Origin: an uncultured Clostridia bacterium
GTDB lineage: Bacteria > Bacillota > Clostridia > Saccharofermentanales > Fastidiosipilaceae
Direction of reading: 5' to 3'
Assembly: GCA_947253135.1 (NCBI GenBank)
Contig: CAMXYS010000011.1
Span: 1-22,041 of the forward strand
Length of the DNA: 22,041 bases
Shown: positions 13,288-20,638 of the stretch, in pieces
How positions within the stretch are numbered: position 1 is the first letter of the stretch
Layout of the letters: every line of letters begins with the position of its first letter
Program-made: the position numbers and the translations under genes
The notes under the pieces: generated by a model
Seen by the model: only the letters and a program-made list of their open reading frames with translations
What the model was told of the DNA's origin: nothing
Database searches by the model: none

Positions 13288-13827
13288 TTAATACTCAGGT
13301 TCCAGCAAACCGTAATTGCCGTCTTTCCTCTTGTAAACAGCACAAACCGTGCCGGTGTCTGCCGAAATATAAAGAAGGAAGCTGTGCCCCAGCAATTCCA
13401 TCTGCAAGGTCGCCTCCTCTTCTGTCATCACAGACAGGCTAAACCGTTTGCGCCGGATGATATCGCCTTCTGCAGGACTGCCCTCATCAGTCGCCGCTAC
13501 ATCCTTTAAGTATTCGTTCATGTAGGCAAAGTCTCTGATTTGCTTATGCATTCTGGCCTTATGTTTTCTGATCTGACCTTCCATGATAGAAACGGCCGAC
13601 TCAAAAGCACTGATGACCTCTTGCGCCACTGCTTCAGCCCGGTAGTAGTGCTTCTCAATCTTCATGGTGATCTCCGCACTCACCTTATTGCCCGGCTCCT
13701 GCTGGATCTTAACCGTCGCAACTGCATTGTCATCAAAATAGCGGTCAAACTTAGCCAATTTCTTTTCGATCTTGGCCTTGGTGTCGTCGCCTATCCGAAT
13801 ATCCTTACCGGTGACAACTGTTCTCAT
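13288..13827 (-). CDS. hpf: Long-form ribosome hibernation promoting factor HPF
   Basis: This is a 179-residue protein of the long HPF type. The N-terminal RaiA/HPF domain (about 1-100: MRTVVTGKDIRIGDDTKAKIEKKLAKFDRYFDDNAVATVKI, then an AEITMKIEKHYYRAEA strand) binds the decoding centre of the 30S subunit. After a linker, the C-terminal dimerisation domain (about 122-179) reads RRKRFSLSVMTEEEATLQMELLGHSFLLYI and ends VYKRKDGNYGLLEPEY, highly typical. Long HPF dimers join 70S ribosomes into inactive 100S particles in stationary phase. AAAGGAGCGG lies about 6-12 bases before the ATG. A clear promoter and a leader with a strong hairpin precede it, and a bidirectional terminator follows, so it is a single-gene unit. 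Confidence 0.96.
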   Translation of the reverse strand: MRTVVTGKDIRIGDDTKAKIEKKLAKFDRYFDDNAVATVKIQQEPGNKVSAEITMKIEKHYYRAEAVAQEVISAFESAVSIMEGQIRKHKARMHKQIRDFAYMNEYLKDVAATDEGSPAEGDIIRRKRFSLSVMTEEEATLQMELLGHSFLLYISADTGTVCAVYKRKDGNYGLLEPEY

Positions 13828-13893
13828 AAACCGCTCCTTTCCTTTATGCCGGGTCAGATTTATTAAGACTCTTTAGAATCTAACCATGCATAT

Positions 13894-13920
13894 TGACTAA
13901 ACAAGCTATTGTTTGAGTCA
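13894..13920 (-). promoter_or_regulatory. Hairpin in the hpf leader
   Basis: TGACTAAACAA (13894-13904) pairs with TTGTTTGAGTCA (13909-13920) through 11 pairs with one bulged base and a GCTA loop. It starts about 12 bases into the predicted hpf transcript. A second small stem (AGATTC/GAGTCT, roughly 13867-13882) follows. It may act as an RNA structure or as a protein-binding palindrome. Confidence 0.55.
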
Positions 13921-13938
13921 GGTCTTTCGTACAATTTG

Positions 13939-13967
13939 ATTATAATATCTTTTTCAAATCTAAACAA
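13939..13967 (-). promoter_or_regulatory. hpf promoter
   Basis: On the minus strand TTGTTT (13967-13962) and a perfect TATAAT (13944-13939) are separated by 17 bases. The start site would be near 13932, giving a leader of about 105 bases. Confidence 0.7.
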
Positions 13968-13975
13968 GAGCACTC

Positions 13976-14014
13976 CCATATAAAAAAGCGCACCGGTCAC
14001 TGTCAGCGCGCTTT
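13976..14014 (-). terminator. Terminator of the LacI-oxidoreductase-isomerase operon
   Basis: On the minus strand AAAGCGC (14014-14008) pairs with GCGCTTT (13991-13985) around a 16-base loop and runs straight into TTTTTTATAT. It lies 54 bases after the stop of the TIM-barrel gene. Confidence 0.8.
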
Positions 14015-14067
14015 CTTAACCTGTCTCAGCTTGAAGGTCTTGCTGCAAAATCCATTTTTTTCCTATC

Positions 14068-15006
14068 TTAACGGCTCAAGCAGGCCTGTAAAACTTCCAC
14101 AGAGCTTTCTACCCCGGCATCAACCGACATGGTCAAGTCTTCCATCTCCAAGGAGACATCCCCGTTATAGCCCATCATCCGCACAACAGAGAAAAATTCC
14201 TTCCACCACAACTGGTCATGGCCACAGCCGACCGCGACATAGTTCCACACCCGGTCTTTTGTATCCGTTACCGGTCTGGGTTCAAGCAGGCCATCTACGT
14301 CCGCTAAACCTCTTTCAATGCGGGCGTCCTTACCGTGTACATGGAAAATCATCCCTTCCAATTCACGAACTGCTGCAATCGGGTCAGCCCCCAGAATAAA
14401 CATGTGTGATGGATCCAGGTTCATGCCGATTATGGGGTCAGTCTCCGAGCGCAATTTTTTCAAGGTGGAGGCGGACCAGACCATTGTGCCAGGGAACTCT
14501 TCGATGGCAATATAGCGCACACCGTGCTGTTTACAGTGGTCAGCATACTTTTTGAAAAAATCCCAGGTCACATCCCATTGATAGTTGTAAGCATCAGGCA
14601 TAAAGGCGGGCCAGGAAATAGTAGAAGTGATCCAGTTGGGGGTGGTGTCATCCTTTGATCCCGGCGGCAGACCCGCCATACAAACAATTTTATCGACCTC
14701 GAGCAGCTCTGCTAAGCGGGCGGTGTTATACATATCTTCAGCATATTGACGACCGGTTTCAGTCGGCCAAGTCGGGTTACAGGAAGTATTAAAAGCGGAA
14801 ATTCGCATACCCCTTTTGTCCAACTCCGCCTTAAAGGCTTTCCTTTTGTCTGCATCTGCCATTAATTCAGCCGTATTGACATGTTTTCTGGCCCCCCAAC
14901 CGCCGACACACAGCTCGACGGCATCAATACCCAGACCTTTGACCCTATCCAACATATCGGTATAGGACAAATTTTGATAAACATCCGTGCAAATTGCTAA
15001 TTCCAT
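14068..15006 (-). CDS. Sugar phosphate isomerase/epimerase-like TIM-barrel protein
   Basis: This 312-residue protein is of the xylose isomerase-like TIM-barrel superfamily (PF01261; AP endonuclease family 2 fold). The strand-end metal and acid residues expected of these enzymes are visible: E169/E170 in YIAIEEFPG, D198 and H201 in MNLDPSHMF, H222 and H224 in FHVHGKDARIE, and E287 in VSLEMED. Members interconvert or epimerise ketoses, inosoles and keto-sugar derivatives with a divalent metal. As the last gene behind a LacI regulator and an inositol-dehydrogenase-like oxidoreductase, it probably acts on that enzyme's keto product; the exact substrate is not deducible. The start ATG at 15006 has AGGAGG (minus strand CTAGGAGGAACACAATGG) about 6 bases upstream. 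A 104-base gap separates it from the oxidoreductase, with no terminator seen. Confidence 0.85.
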   Translation of the reverse strand: MELAICTDVYQNLSYTDMLDRVKGLGIDAVELCVGGWGARKHVNTAELMADADKRKAFKAELDKRGMRISAFNTSCNPTWPTETGRQYAEDMYNTARLAELLEVDKIVCMAGLPPGSKDDTTPNWITSTISWPAFMPDAYNYQWDVTWDFFKKYADHCKQHGVRYIAIEEFPGTMVWSASTLKKLRSETDPIIGMNLDPSHMFILGADPIAAVRELEGMIFHVHGKDARIERGLADVDGLLEPRPVTDTKDRVWNYVAVGCGHDQLWWKEFFSVVRMMGYNGDVSLEMEDLTMSVDAGVESSVEVLQACLSR

Positions 15007-15110
15007 TGTGTTCCTCCTAGCATATTAAGCTCGTCATTCTTTGAGCTCGTTTTGATGAAAGTGCTGATGACCATTGTTAAATCTTGCTACTGATGCAAGT
15101 CTCTTTCTTT

Positions 15111-16118
15111 TTATTCCGTTCGATAAAATCCCGGCTTTTCCGGAATGTCAATCACTTGAATATTCTGCTCGTCCCTGGCCTTGGAAGCGGCTTGAGCTGT
15201 CAACTGGGCCACGTAGCCATCCCAGGCAGAAGGTCCTGTCAGCCGGCCCACAGCCGTGTCATTGATCCAGGCTTGCAGCTCACGATCGTAAGCCTCGCCG
15301 AAACGGGTGGACCAATCACGGTCGATTGGACGGCCACGAAAGGCATCCCGGCAAACTTCTATATAGGGTGGAGCGGGTAGGCTTAAAATGCCATCTTCAC
15401 AGACAATTTCACATTTAATTTCATAACTGTGACCGGTATTTACGAAGGCCTCAACGTCAATACGCACACCGGATTCGGTTGTCAAAATCATGGTTTGAGG
15501 ATCCCGTAAAGACCCGGATGCCCTCCTGGTATCGCGACCGAAACGAACTTCTGCCGTGCGATAATCCTCCCCTAGCAACCAGCGCAAGACATCAATTTCG
15601 TGGATCATGGAATTTTCAACCGCCATGGGCGTATCATAATCATCCGGTACAGATGGGTTGCGGTGGGCACAGTGCAAAAGCAAGGGCAGGCCATAATTAC
15701 CGCTGTCGACCGCCTCCTTCAACTGACGGTAACCATCATCATAACGGCGCATAAAACCTACCTGCAACAAGGGTTTCTCACCGGCCATCTCCCGCTCTAC
15801 AATTCGACGGCAAGCCTCCGCTTCTGCTGCCAGCGGTTTTTCCACAAACATAGGCTTACCGGCGGTCAAGGCCGCCATGGCATACTGCTCATGAAAGGCG
15901 TCAGCCGTCGTGTTGATCAGGGCATCAATCTCCTTGTCCTCGATCAAAGCGGCCGGGTCTTCAAAAAAGGTCAACCCCAACTGTTCTGCTACCTGCCGCC
16001 CAAAGTCCGGATGCGGGTCGGCCACCGCCACCACCCTGCCGCCGGTCAGACGATTGTTGATTCGATCCACATGAGTGCGACCGATCCCGCCGGTCCCAAT
16101 TAAACCGATTTTCAGCAT
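15111..16118 (-). CDS. Inositol 2-dehydrogenase-like Gfo/Idh/MocA oxidoreductase
   Basis: This 335-residue NAD-dependent sugar or cyclitol dehydrogenase has a Rossmann motif KIGLIGTGGIGRTH (3-16), the acidic cofactor-selecting residue D34 in VAVADPHPD, and E93-K94-P95 with the catalytic Lys. The C-terminal domain contains HRNPSVPDDYDTPMAVENSMIHEIDVLRWLLGED (about 152-185), the stretch most like IolG. In characterised IolG a catalytic Asp lies four residues before the catalytic His; here the His is H173 but the Asp position holds N169. The ATG at 16118 is chosen because AAGGAGGAG lies about 4 bases upstream. The frame is open further up to 16214, but that part overlaps the LacI gene and is not needed. 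It sits 25 bases after the LacI stop and is co-transcribed with it. The substrate could be an inositol or a related sugar. Confidence 0.87.
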   Translation of the reverse strand: MLKIGLIGTGGIGRTHVDRINNRLTGGRVVAVADPHPDFGRQVAEQLGLTFFEDPAALIEDKEIDALINTTADAFHEQYAMAALTAGKPMFVEKPLAAEAEACRRIVEREMAGEKPLLQVGFMRRYDDGYRQLKEAVDSGNYGLPLLLHCAHRNPSVPDDYDTPMAVENSMIHEIDVLRWLLGEDYRTAEVRFGRDTRRASGSLRDPQTMILTTESGVRIDVEAFVNTGHSYEIKCEIVCEDGILSLPAPPYIEVCRDAFRGRPIDRDWSTRFGEAYDRELQAWINDTAVGRLTGPSAWDGYVAQLTAQAASKARDEQNIQVIDIPEKPGFYRTE

Positions 16119-16143
16119 AGACTCCTCCTTAATCGTCGCTCCT

Positions 16144-17166
16144 TTAACCGATATTCTCTTTGACAAAAATCCGTGTCGGCAAAAAATACTTGCCGCCCGG
16201 CATCGGCCTTTCAAAAAAGTGCTCCAAGATAATAAACTTAGCAGCTAAATAAGACTGCTCTTGGAGGTCACTGCCCAAGGTGGCGTCAATAATCCCCTTA
16301 TGCATCAGCTGTTGAATAGAGGGATAAGTCTCGCAGGTAATAACCCGCAAATCTTTTTCCTTCCCCAATTCCTCCAGAGCGCGGCAGCAGGCCGTAACCC
16401 CGCCACAACTCATAAAAAAACCTTGTAGCTGCGGGTGGTCCAGCAAAAGGTCCACCACCTTGTTAAAGGTGCTCATAGGTGACTCATCGACTGTGATTTC
16501 CGGCAAAACTGTAATAGCCGGAAATATCTCCGCCATCGTCCGACGAAAGCCGGAGGCCCGTTCCTGGACTGAAACCAGGGTCTGTTCGCCGGTAATTGAG
16601 GCGACCTGCCCTTTTCCCCCGATTAACTCCCCCAGCAGGCGGGCAGCTATACTGCCGGACCGGTCCATGGCTTCACCGATAAACAATTGCCTCCTGCTCT
16701 CCGGTAAATCACTGTTAATCGTCACAACCGGAATGCCGCGAGCCACAACTTCATCGATTGCCGCCTGCACAGGATCTGCGTGTAAGGCCTGCAAAATAAT
16801 GGCATCCGGCCGCCTTTTTACCGCCCGGCGCAGAGCCTCGGCCTGAGTCTCCGGCTCAAGCAAGGGAGTGGCCTCAACATTAATACGGCAACTGAAGTCC
16901 TGGTAGTCGCCGGCCGCTTCAGCGAGGCCGGCCTTCATGTCCGGGACCGCATCAACAGCCAAAATTAAGGCTTCAATGTGCAAACTCTTAGCCTTGCGCA
17001 GGCGCGCCCGACTCATAATATTGGGCTTGTAATTGTATTCATCGATGATTTGCAGAATTTTTCTTTTGGTTGCCGGGGCGACACCGCCGCGCTCATGGAT
17101 CACCCGGTCAACAGTTGAACGGTGCACACCGGCCAAGCGGGCGATATCCGTGCTGGTTATCTTCAT
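16144..17166 (-). CDS. LacI family transcriptional regulator
   Basis: This 340-residue repressor-type regulator has the N-terminal LacI helix-turn-helix (TSTDIARLAGVHRSTVDRVIHERGGVAPATKRKILQIIDEYNYKPN, about 4-49). It shows the STVDRV variant of the recognition helix instead of the usual STVSRA, and is followed by a periplasmic-binding-protein-like sugar domain (about 60-335). The domain holds DAIILQALHADPVQAAIDEVVARGIPVVTINSDLP (about 121-155), typical of the Peripla_BP_4 group. It presumably binds a sugar or cyclitol inducer and controls its own operon, since the two catabolic genes follow directly. AAAGGGGGAAG precedes the ATG by about 4 bases. A promoter candidate and clustered 8-base repeats that could be operators lie upstream. 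No transporter gene is present in the operon. Confidence 0.93.
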   Translation of the reverse strand: MKITSTDIARLAGVHRSTVDRVIHERGGVAPATKRKILQIIDEYNYKPNIMSRARLRKAKSLHIEALILAVDAVPDMKAGLAEAAGDYQDFSCRINVEATPLLEPETQAEALRRAVKRRPDAIILQALHADPVQAAIDEVVARGIPVVTINSDLPESRRQLFIGEAMDRSGSIAARLLGELIGGKGQVASITGEQTLVSVQERASGFRRTMAEIFPAITVLPEITVDESPMSTFNKVVDLLLDHPQLQGFFMSCGGVTACCRALEELGKEKDLRVITCETYPSIQQLMHKGIIDATLGSDLQEQSYLAAKFIILEHFFERPMPGGKYFLPTRIFVKENIG

Positions 17167-17217
17167 GATCTTCCCCCTTTCCGGCCCTGCTGCTATTTTC
17201 TGTGAAGCTTCATCTTT

Positions 17218-17246
17218 ATGGTAAAGAGAGGCCGACTTTGCCGCAA
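17218..17246 (-). promoter_or_regulatory. Candidate promoter of the LacI operon
   Basis: On the minus strand TTGCGG (17246-17241) and TACCAT (17223-17218) are separated by 17 bases, about 50 bases before the LacI start. The -10 match is modest. Confidence 0.35.
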
Positions 17247-17307
17247 TTGACGAAGAAACGAGATTCCAAGCATTTTTTTACCGGATTGACCAAGGCGAAA
17301 TATTGAA

Positions 17308-17349
17308 TTGTCGCATTGTCTCATGCGTACTTGTCGCCTTGTCGCCTTG
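17308..17349. repeat. Cluster of 8-base TTGTCGCN repeats upstream of the LacI operon
   Basis: TTGTCGCA (17308), TTGTCTCA (17316), then after 7 bases TTGTCGCC (17331), TTGTCGCC (17339) and a final TTG. A reverse-oriented CAAGGCGA lies at 17291-17298. The cluster sits about 140-180 bases upstream of the regulator gene. The 331-base gap 17167-17497 holds this cluster, the LacI promoter candidate and the terminator at 17393-17470; I see no gene in it. Confidence 0.7.
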
Positions 17350-17392
17350 TTTTTATTGACTCAGCATCTGAACCCTTTTTCAGCTGTTCATG

Positions 17393-17470
17393 ATCATTAA
17401 AAAGAGCCCCTTCACCGGGTGGGACCGCTTGCGGCCGCTGCCACCCCCTTGGTGAATAAGGGCTCTTTGC
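17393..17470 (-). terminator. Large multi-stem terminator after the 17498-17869 gene
   Basis: On the minus strand AAAGAGCCC pairs with GGGCTCTTT (9 bases). Inside it TTCACC pairs with GGTGAA, and inside that GGGTGG pairs with CCACCC. The outer stem runs into TTTTTAATG. It is an unusually long terminator (about 70 bases). The hairpin is also stable on the plus strand, but the T-run favours minus-strand transcripts. Confidence 0.85.
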
Positions 17471-17497
17471 CAACAGGAAAGATCAGTTGGAGGACTT

Positions 17498-17869
17498 TTA
17501 TTCCTCTTCTTCTAATTTCTCCTGCTCGATTTCATTTTGTTCAGCAATGCTCATCTGGCGACTTTCCAGATCAAACAAGGTCTTGGCCAAGGTCATGCCC
17601 GGCTCAGTTAGCTCGGCCAAGGTCACCTGCCAGGTTGAGCCATCAGGCTCATGTACCGTATACCGGTCGGTCCGGCGCAAAATGGCTGTCGCCTGCCGGA
17701 GGGTTGCCTCCTGCCGGTATTCTTCGCCATCTACCGGCTCATCTTCTGCCACCCAGGCATCTCTTTGTTCTTCATCAAAAAAGACCTCCAGCGTGCGGCC
17801 GACGCTGCCGAATGTGGTCGTTGTGCCATACTGTGAATAGCTGGCAAAATACTTTACGAACTGCTGCAT
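17498..17869 (-). CDS. Unrecognised 123-residue protein with acidic C-terminal helix
   Basis: I do not recognise this protein. It starts MQQFVKYFASYSQYGTTTTFGSVGRTLEVFFDEEQRDAWVAED, suggesting a short beta-rich or ferredoxin-like beginning. There follows EEYRQEATLRQATAILRRTDRYTVHEPDGSTWQVTLAELTEPGMTLAKTLFDLESRQ, and the end is a strongly acidic helix (SIAEQNEIEQEKLEEEE, about 107-123). No signal peptide, membrane span or Cys is present, so it is probably cytosolic. AAGGA lies about 8 bases before the ATG and a strong terminator follows, which supports a real single gene. It sits between cytX and the LacI operon with no functional link evident. The residues DEEQRDAW near 32-39 and the Tyr/Phe-rich start may help a profile search. 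Confidence 0.75.
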   Translation of the reverse strand: MQQFVKYFASYSQYGTTTTFGSVGRTLEVFFDEEQRDAWVAEDEPVDGEEYRQEATLRQATAILRRTDRYTVHEPDGSTWQVTLAELTEPGMTLAKTLFDLESRQMSIAEQNEIEQEKLEEEE

Positions 17870-18053
17870 TTTTTACCGTCCTTCCCCGCCCTTGCATTTA
17901 TTCAGTCATTTTATTATCATATCATGTTTATCTATTTCTGTCTAAGTAACTACTTCTCCTGCCGGCCGGTGAGCATCGCCGGAATGCAAAACTGTTATGA
18001 TACAAGGCTAAATGATCGGGTGGGAGCTGCATTTTTATCACAGCTGCGTTTTT

Positions 18054-19235
18054 TCAGCTGCGACTACTTTTAAAACTCCTTTCGATACGGTGGACCAGCA
18101 GGCAGACTAACATGGTGATCAGCATATCGGGCAGGGTGCTGCCGACCGGTGTATCGACATGCATCAAGAGCCGGTAGACCACAAAGCCGATCAACCAAAC
18201 CAGCAAATTTAACGGGGCAAACAAATGCCCTGATTGATCCTTCTTGAGCAGGAAAAAATCAACTATCTGGATAGCTATCATCGGCGCAAACACAGACCCA
18301 ATAAAGTAAAGGAAGTCGGTAATATCATGTAAGGGCAGAAAGATAACCCCCACAGTTCCTATGATTGTGACCACAACAGCAACCCATTTGCCGGAAATAG
18401 ACCGGCTGAGCGATTCACTGGAAACACCGGCCGAGTAAGCATCCAAAAAGGTGGTCGTGACCGTCGAAAAGATCACAATCAGAAGGCCGGCGATACCCAA
18501 TCCGGCTTTGACCATGATCAGCGCGATATCGGATTCTCCCGTAAAAATAGCTGCGCCCATACCGATGATATACATCCAGCAACTGACCAAACCATAGGTG
18601 ACGGCGCTCGCAGCGGTCGCCTTGACAGGGTTTTTAGCCGCTCTGGTGTAATCGCTAATCAAAGGTAGCCAGGACAGGGGCATGGCGACGGACAGCTCCA
18701 CTGCGGCCCCGAAAGTCATACCTTCCCCCTGTAAATTGAGGGGCGCTCCTTGGCCGAAAATAACAAAGCTGAGGATGACAGTTAAGACAAACAAGGCCGC
18801 CATAGCGACTGTGTTCACCTTGCCTAAATTTTGGATACCGATCACGATCCAGAGGACGATAAGGGCGCCGATTATAAGACACCAGAGCCAGTTGCCGAGC
18901 CCTAAAATGCCTTCGGCTGCCAGCGCACCGTCATAGATCATAATGGCAGTCCAGCCGACCAATTGTAAAATATTGAGTAAGGAAAACAGCAGCGCTCCTC
19001 TGCGGCCAAAGCTCATCTTAACCGTCTCCATGGCGCTTTTACGCAATTTTCCTCCGATCAGGCCTGATAAAAAAAGCAGCGTACAGCCAATGACATGACC
19101 GATCAGGACAGCCAGCAGCCCCTTTTTAAAGCCCAGGGGAGCAAAATAGGTCCCCGTCAGAATTTCTGCGATGGAGACAGCTGCCCCAAACCAGATCAAT
19201 CCGTTCTCAAATATAGTCGTTCGTTTTTCTTTCAA
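18054..19235 (-). CDS. cytX: CytX, putative hydroxymethylpyrimidine permease
   Basis: This is a 393-residue member of the NCS1 nucleobase:cation symporter superfamily with about 12 hydrophobic helices. Typical features are FGAAVSIAEILTGTYFAPLGFKKGLLAVLIGHVIGC (about 17-52, helix 1 region), GWTAIMIYDGA (about 94-104) and SWLPLISDYTRAAKNPVKA (about 189-207), the SDY segment common in this family. CytX is thought to import thiamine pyrimidine precursor (HMP) for salvage. Control by a TPP riboswitch immediately upstream fits that role exactly. The start is a TTG at 19235 with GGAGG 8 bases upstream, directly after the terminator T-run; no nearby ATG is in frame. No thiamine biosynthesis gene (thiD, thiM, thiE) follows in the window. 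Downstream, AGCTG repeats form hairpins but none is a clear minus-strand terminator. Confidence 0.92.
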   Translation of the reverse strand: MKEKRTTIFENGLIWFGAAVSIAEILTGTYFAPLGFKKGLLAVLIGHVIGCTLLFLSGLIGGKLRKSAMETVKMSFGRRGALLFSLLNILQLVGWTAIMIYDGALAAEGILGLGNWLWCLIIGALIVLWIVIGIQNLGKVNTVAMAALFVLTVILSFVIFGQGAPLNLQGEGMTFGAAVELSVAMPLSWLPLISDYTRAAKNPVKATAASAVTYGLVSCWMYIIGMGAAIFTGESDIALIMVKAGLGIAGLLIVIFSTVTTTFLDAYSAGVSSESLSRSISGKWVAVVVTIIGTVGVIFLPLHDITDFLYFIGSVFAPMIAIQIVDFFLLKKDQSGHLFAPLNLLVWLIGFVVYRLLMHVDTPVGSTLPDMLITMLVCLLVHRIERSFKSSRS

Positions 19236-19248
19236 GGTTCAAACCTCC

Positions 19249-19284
19249 AAAAAAAATAGGAAACTCCAATTTGGAAATTTCCTA
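19249..19284 (-). terminator. Riboswitch-controlled intrinsic terminator before cytX
   Basis: On the minus strand TAGGAAA pairs with TTTCCTA, with TCCAA/TTGGA stacked inside, followed by eight T residues. It sits between the TPP aptamer and the cytX ribosome site, so thiamine pyrophosphate binding should favour this hairpin and stop transcription. Confidence 0.9.
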
Positions 19285-19296
19285 CGGTTTTCAGAG

Positions 19297-19384
19297 TGAT
19301 CCCTACGTTGGCATTATCCAAATCAGGTTTCTGGGTCGAAGGTCACACCCTCCTCTCAGCCTGTTTACAAGCTCCCCTATGTCA
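19297..19384 (-). ncRNA. TPP (THI element) riboswitch aptamer
   Basis: The minus strand contains the universally conserved TPP aptamer segments in order: AGGGGAGC at the 5' side, GGCTGAGAGG (CTGAGA, 19359-19354), GACC, ACCTGATTTGGATAATGCCA and ACGTAGGGA at the 3' side. The spacing fits a standard aptamer without a long variable P3 arm. It lies directly upstream of a terminator and the hydroxymethylpyrimidine transporter cytX, so high TPP would switch the gene off by transcription termination. Confidence 0.97.
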
Positions 19385-19396
19385 ATGTCAGGGCAT

Positions 19397-19425
19397 ATTG
19401 TACAACACCTTAATAATTTATTCAA
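19397..19425 (-). promoter_or_regulatory. Promoter of the TPP riboswitch-cytX unit
   Basis: On the minus strand TTGAAT (19425-19420) and TACAAT (19402-19397) are separated by 17 bases. Transcription would begin near 19390, just ahead of the aptamer. Confidence 0.75.
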
Positions 19426-19514
19426 AATGAATTTTTTTGTGATTAATCGGGGCTAAAAAGAGGAAACAGCCGGTGAACATCCCCCTCGGCGCGTTCAAGT
19501 AGGCACGGTCGGCC

Positions 19515-20438
19515 CTATAGAATCAGCAAACTGACAGCCATCACGGCCATACCTAAAATTAGGCCCCAAATAGACAGGTGGTGCTCACCATAATTCTGTG
19601 CACTGGGCAATAATTCATCTAGAGAGATATAGACCATAATGCCGGCTACAGCTGCAAAAAGAATCCCCAGAAGGCCCTCATTTAAAAAGGGCAACAAGAA
19701 AGTTGCTGCAGCCAGGGCTCCAAGCGGTTCGGACAGGCCGGACAAGAAGGCATATTTTAAAGCCTGACGCCGGCTGCCACCGGCAAAATAAATAGGTACC
19801 GCCACAGACAAGCCTTCCGGAATATTGTGGATGGCAATGGCAATCGCAATACTGATGCCCAGCGTCGGATCAGCCAGAGCGGCAATAAAAGTGGCCATAC
19901 CCTCCGGAAAGTTGTGGACACAGATGGCGATGGCTGTCAAAATACCGGTTCGCTTCATATGGGCTCCACGACTGACAGCAGTGGTTGCCGCTACATCGCC
20001 TGAGTCGGCTGTCAGGGGCGCCTGACCGGCAAGATCATCCTCTGACCCCTGAACAGCCTGAGCTGTCACCAAACGATTAGTGGCTAGCGTGACCGCTGTC
20101 AAATCCGCCTCATCCGGAAATTCATGAGGATTGTCTGCTTCAGGAATAATTTTGTCGATCACCGCAATGAGGGCAATGCCGGCGAAGAAAAAAACAACTG
20201 TTAAAATCTGCCCTTGCCGCGCACCATAGAAATTGCCCAGATAACTTTCTGCCTCTCGCAAAAGTTCAACAAAGGAAATATAGATCATCACTCCGGCCGA
20301 AAAGCCCAGCGATCCGGCTAACAATCTAATACTCTTTTTTTGTCGCCCAAATAAAAACAAACCGCCCAAGCCGGTCGACAGGCCGGCAAAGGCCGTCAGG
20401 GCTAAAGCTAGCAAAACATTGCCAATATCAAATTCCAT
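19515..20438 (-). CDS. zupT: ZIP family metal transporter ZupT
   Basis: This 307-residue membrane transporter of the ZIP family imports Zn2+ and other divalent metals. About eight hydrophobic helices are visible. The N-terminal helix is followed by AGSLGFSAGVMIYISFVELL (about 41-60). The metal-site helices read CVHNFPEGMATFIAAL (about 172-187) and AIHNIPEGLSVAVPIYF (about 202-218), the signature His/Asn/Pro-Glu motifs of helices 4 and 5. SEPLGALAAATFLLP and VYISLDELLPSAQNYGEHH complete the ZupT pattern. The loop between helices 3 and 4 (about 100-160) is acidic, with no His-rich metal-sensing stretch. GAGGATGGG ends a few bases before the ATG. The gene stands alone with no metalloregulator next to it; a possible -10 TAGAAT lies upstream near 20480. 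Confidence 0.93.
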   Translation of the reverse strand: MEFDIGNVLLALALTAFAGLSTGLGGLFLFGRQKKSIRLLAGSLGFSAGVMIYISFVELLREAESYLGNFYGARQGQILTVVFFFAGIALIAVIDKIIPEADNPHEFPDEADLTAVTLATNRLVTAQAVQGSEDDLAGQAPLTADSGDVAATTAVSRGAHMKRTGILTAIAICVHNFPEGMATFIAALADPTLGISIAIAIAIHNIPEGLSVAVPIYFAGGSRRQALKYAFLSGLSEPLGALAAATFLLPFLNEGLLGILFAAVAGIMVYISLDELLPSAQNYGEHHLSIWGLILGMAVMAVSLLIL

Positions 20439-20534
20439 TTACCCATCCTCGAGCCAAAATCGCTTTATTGTGATCCATTCTAGCCCAACCACCTAATTTT
20501 TGCCTTTTTTACCCGCCTGTTCCCGCTCGCCAGA

Positions 20535-20566
20535 CAAAAAGGGCCGCCTCTTGCGAGACAGCCCTT
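20535..20566 (-). terminator. Terminator of the surface protein gene
   Basis: On the minus strand AAGGGCTGTCTC pairs over 12 bases (two G-T pairs) with GAGGCGGCCCTT around a GCAA tetraloop, followed by TTTTTGTC. It lies about 70 bases after the stop codon. Between them, around 20585-20620, a weaker hairpin encloses the palindrome GCTTATAAGC. Confidence 0.9.
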
Positions 20567-20638
20567 CGGTTCAAGTCAACCCGACTACACTGCTGCGCTT
20601 ATAAGCATGGGCAGCGCAGTACAAGCTCTTTTATATAC

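Noticed and set aside
16119..16214. N-terminal extension of the inositol dehydrogenase-like protein
   Set aside because: It overlaps the LacI gene end, has no family resemblance, and AAGGAGGAG points to the ATG at 16118.
17399..17469. T-box riboswitch on the minus strand (GGGGGTGGCAGCGGCCGC...GCGGTCCCACCC followed by a T-run)
   Set aside because: The core UGGNACC is AGC at the last positions, the sequence starts only about 30 bases after a gene's stop so there is no space for Stem I and the specifier loop, and the simple explanation is a terminator.
18020..18062. Hairpin with T6 on the plus strand (AGCTG/CAGCT then GCGTTTTTTC) as a terminator
   Set aside because: No plus-strand gene precedes it and the T-run overlaps the cytX stop region; on the minus strand there is no T-run after the stem.
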